From Kaistella yonginensis (lineage in GTDB: Bacteria; Bacteroidota; Bacteroidia; Flavobacteriales; Weeksellaceae): a DNA stretch of 64,000 nucleotides. The notes under the pieces were generated by a model, which worked only from the letters and a program-made list of their open reading frames with translations, searched no databases and was not told the DNA's origin. A program made the translations under genes and the position numbers. Positions 62,718 through 64,000 of this stretch are shown one piece after another. The stretch covers positions 1 through 64,000 of the forward strand of contig NZ_JAUFQB010000061.1 of assembly GCF_030409525.1 (NCBI RefSeq). The letters are read 5' to 3'. The first letter of the stretch is position 1; each line of letters starts with the position of its first letter.

Positions 62718-62737
62718 TCTTTCAATAAAATTTAAAA

Positions 62738-63247
62738 ATGGAGAAAACGGAAGTTTTAAAAAATATCATCGAAGCAAGAAAAAGTATTTATCCAAAATCC
62801 TATTCGACAGAAGAAATTAAGGATGAGGTTTTAGCCGAAATTATAAATGCTGCAAACTTTGCCCCCAATCACAAAAAAACAAAACCATGGAGGTTTAAAG
62901 TTTTCCGTGGGGAAGAAAAAAATCAGTTGGGAGCTCAATTAGCAGAGCTCTACAAACAAACCACGAGGCCAGAAGTCTTTCTGGAAAAAAAATTTTTAGA
63001 TATTGCCGATAAAGCAGCAAAATCAAATACAGTGGTTTCGATAAGTGTTAATTTTAGTGGATTGGTTCCCGAGTGGGAAGAAATTGCAGCGACTGCCATG
63101 GCTGTTCAAAACATGTATCTTACCGCAACTGCTCATGAAATCGGCTGTTACTGGAGTTCGCATCAGGTGATTTATCACTTGGGTGAATTTCTTGGGTTAG
63201 AAGACCATCAAAAATGTATCGGTTTGTTTTATTTAGGTAAAGTGTAA
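62738..63247 (+). CDS. Nitroreductase family protein (short)
   Basis: This 169-residue flavin-binding protein has ARKSIYPKSYSTEEI (about 13-27, FMN contact), the INAANFAPNHKKTKPWRF segment (about 36-53) and a Gly-His-like C-terminal GLEDHQKCIGLFYLGKV. It is shorter than the usual 190-220 residues but retains the core. It should reduce nitro compounds or quinones with NAD(P)H; the real substrate is unknown. It follows the GreA-like gene by 20 bases. Confidence 0.82.
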   Translation: MEKTEVLKNIIEARKSIYPKSYSTEEIKDEVLAEIINAANFAPNHKKTKPWRFKVFRGEEKNQLGAQLAELYKQTTRPEVFLEKKFLDIADKAAKSNTVVSISVNFSGLVPEWEEIAATAMAVQNMYLTATAHEIGCYWSSHQVIYHLGEFLGLEDHQKCIGLFYLGKV

Positions 63248-63309
63248 GTTAGTTGTAACATCACCACTTTTTTGCGTACTTATAGTAAAACATTTAACAA
63301 ATAAAAATA

Positions 63310-63606
63310 ATGGAAACACACGGTTACAACCATCCAGAATCAACATCAAACAATAATTTCAGCAATGGAAACTATCGCTCAGAGAAAAAATTAGCGGCAG
63401 GAATTTTAGCAATTTTACTAAATGGATTTGCGATTCATAAATTTTATCTAGGTTACACCAAAGAAGGAATTATTCAGCTGGCATTAACTTTTGTAACCTG
63501 TGGCGTCGCAAGTATTATAGGAATTGTAGAAGGAATTATCTATTTGACGATGAGTGACGAACAGTTTGATCGAACGTATGTCCAAAATAAGAAAGGTTGG
63601 TTTTAA
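63310..63606 (+). CDS. TM2 domain-containing protein
   Basis: This 98-residue protein has an N-terminal polar, Asn/His/Ser-rich tail (about 1-25) and a TM2 domain of two membrane helices (about 28-50 and 55-78) with the motif GFAIHKFYLGYTKEG between them. Function is unknown. A very strong bidirectional terminator follows three bases later. Confidence 0.87.
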   Translation: METHGYNHPESTSNNNFSNGNYRSEKKLAAGILAILLNGFAIHKFYLGYTKEGIIQLALTFVTCGVASIIGIVEGIIYLTMSDEQFDRTYVQNKKGWF

Positions 63607-63608
63607 AG

Positions 63609-63643
63609 CAAGAAGAACTTCTAAATTTTAGAAGTTCTTCTTG
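63609..63643. terminator. Bidirectional terminator, 17-bp perfect stem
   Basis: A 35-base palindrome of two 17-base arms (CAAGAAGAACTTCTAAA and its complement) around one base sits between convergent genes. Its own arms supply the T-rich ends on both strands. Confidence 0.75.
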
Positions 63644-63659
63644 TTGTATTTAGGGTCAT

Positions 63660-64000
<341 letters not shown>

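Overview
The window is ordinary chromosome of a low-G+C member of the Bacteroidota, most likely family Weeksellaceae (Chryseobacterium/Kaistella-like). The evidence is a type IX secretion locus (porU, porV, gldJ), a T9SS type A sorting-domain protein, a MoxR/Bat operon, Bacteroidota -7 promoter boxes (TAnnTTTG), a mevalonate-pathway gene and almost no Shine-Dalgarno sequences. The genus is an inference from gene content, not from a database search.

Layout. 0.2-3.9 kb: CbpA/CbpM-like chaperone pair and a GEVED/T9SS surface protein. 4-6.5 kb: PadR-PspC operon, then a 21-codon amphipathic small ORF with its own terminator. 6.5-10 kb: acyltransferase, hotdog thioesterase, isochorismate synthase (menaquinone entry), and purK behind a hairpin-rich leader. 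10-16.7 kb is the most accessory-looking part: hemerythrin and SGNH esterase genes, then three tandem paralogous secreted proteins on the minus strand, with a transmembrane TPR/HTH regulator divergent from them. Two look-alike promoter cassettes, each with an 11-bp tandem operator immediately upstream of the -33 box, bracket the operon. One drives a short terminated RNA, the other an 18-residue ORF. 16.7-21 kb: ahcY, phosphopantetheinyl transferase, FUSC membrane protein. 21-29.3 kb: porV-porU diverging from gldJ, then murF. 29.3-37.3 kb: Nudix, SRPBCC, ABC ATPase, a candidate structured RNA, M16 peptidase, aspA, amidase. 37.3-37.8 kb: tRNA-Ser, tRNA-Pro, tRNA-Arg. 38.6-40.9 kb: a sulfur module (sulfide:quinone oxidoreductase-like, DsrC/TusE-like, DsrE-like) behind a -7 box with a Crp/Fnr-like palindrome about 40 bp upstream of the start. 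41-52 kb: mutS2, ung, mscS-like, pdxJ, an acyl-CoA ligase group, mvaD, marC. 53-60.6 kb: moxR-DUF58-bat operon. 60.9-64 kb: DinB, rlmB, a GreA-like protein, nitroreductase, TM2 protein and the 3' part of hemB, cut by the window edge.

Most genes are housekeeping and intact. I saw no insertion sequence, prophage, CRISPR array or rRNA. The best candidates for something undescribed are the twin promoter cassettes with the secreted-protein operon and its membrane regulator, the amphipathic mini-protein, the hairpin-rich RNA at 31.4 kb and the purK leader.
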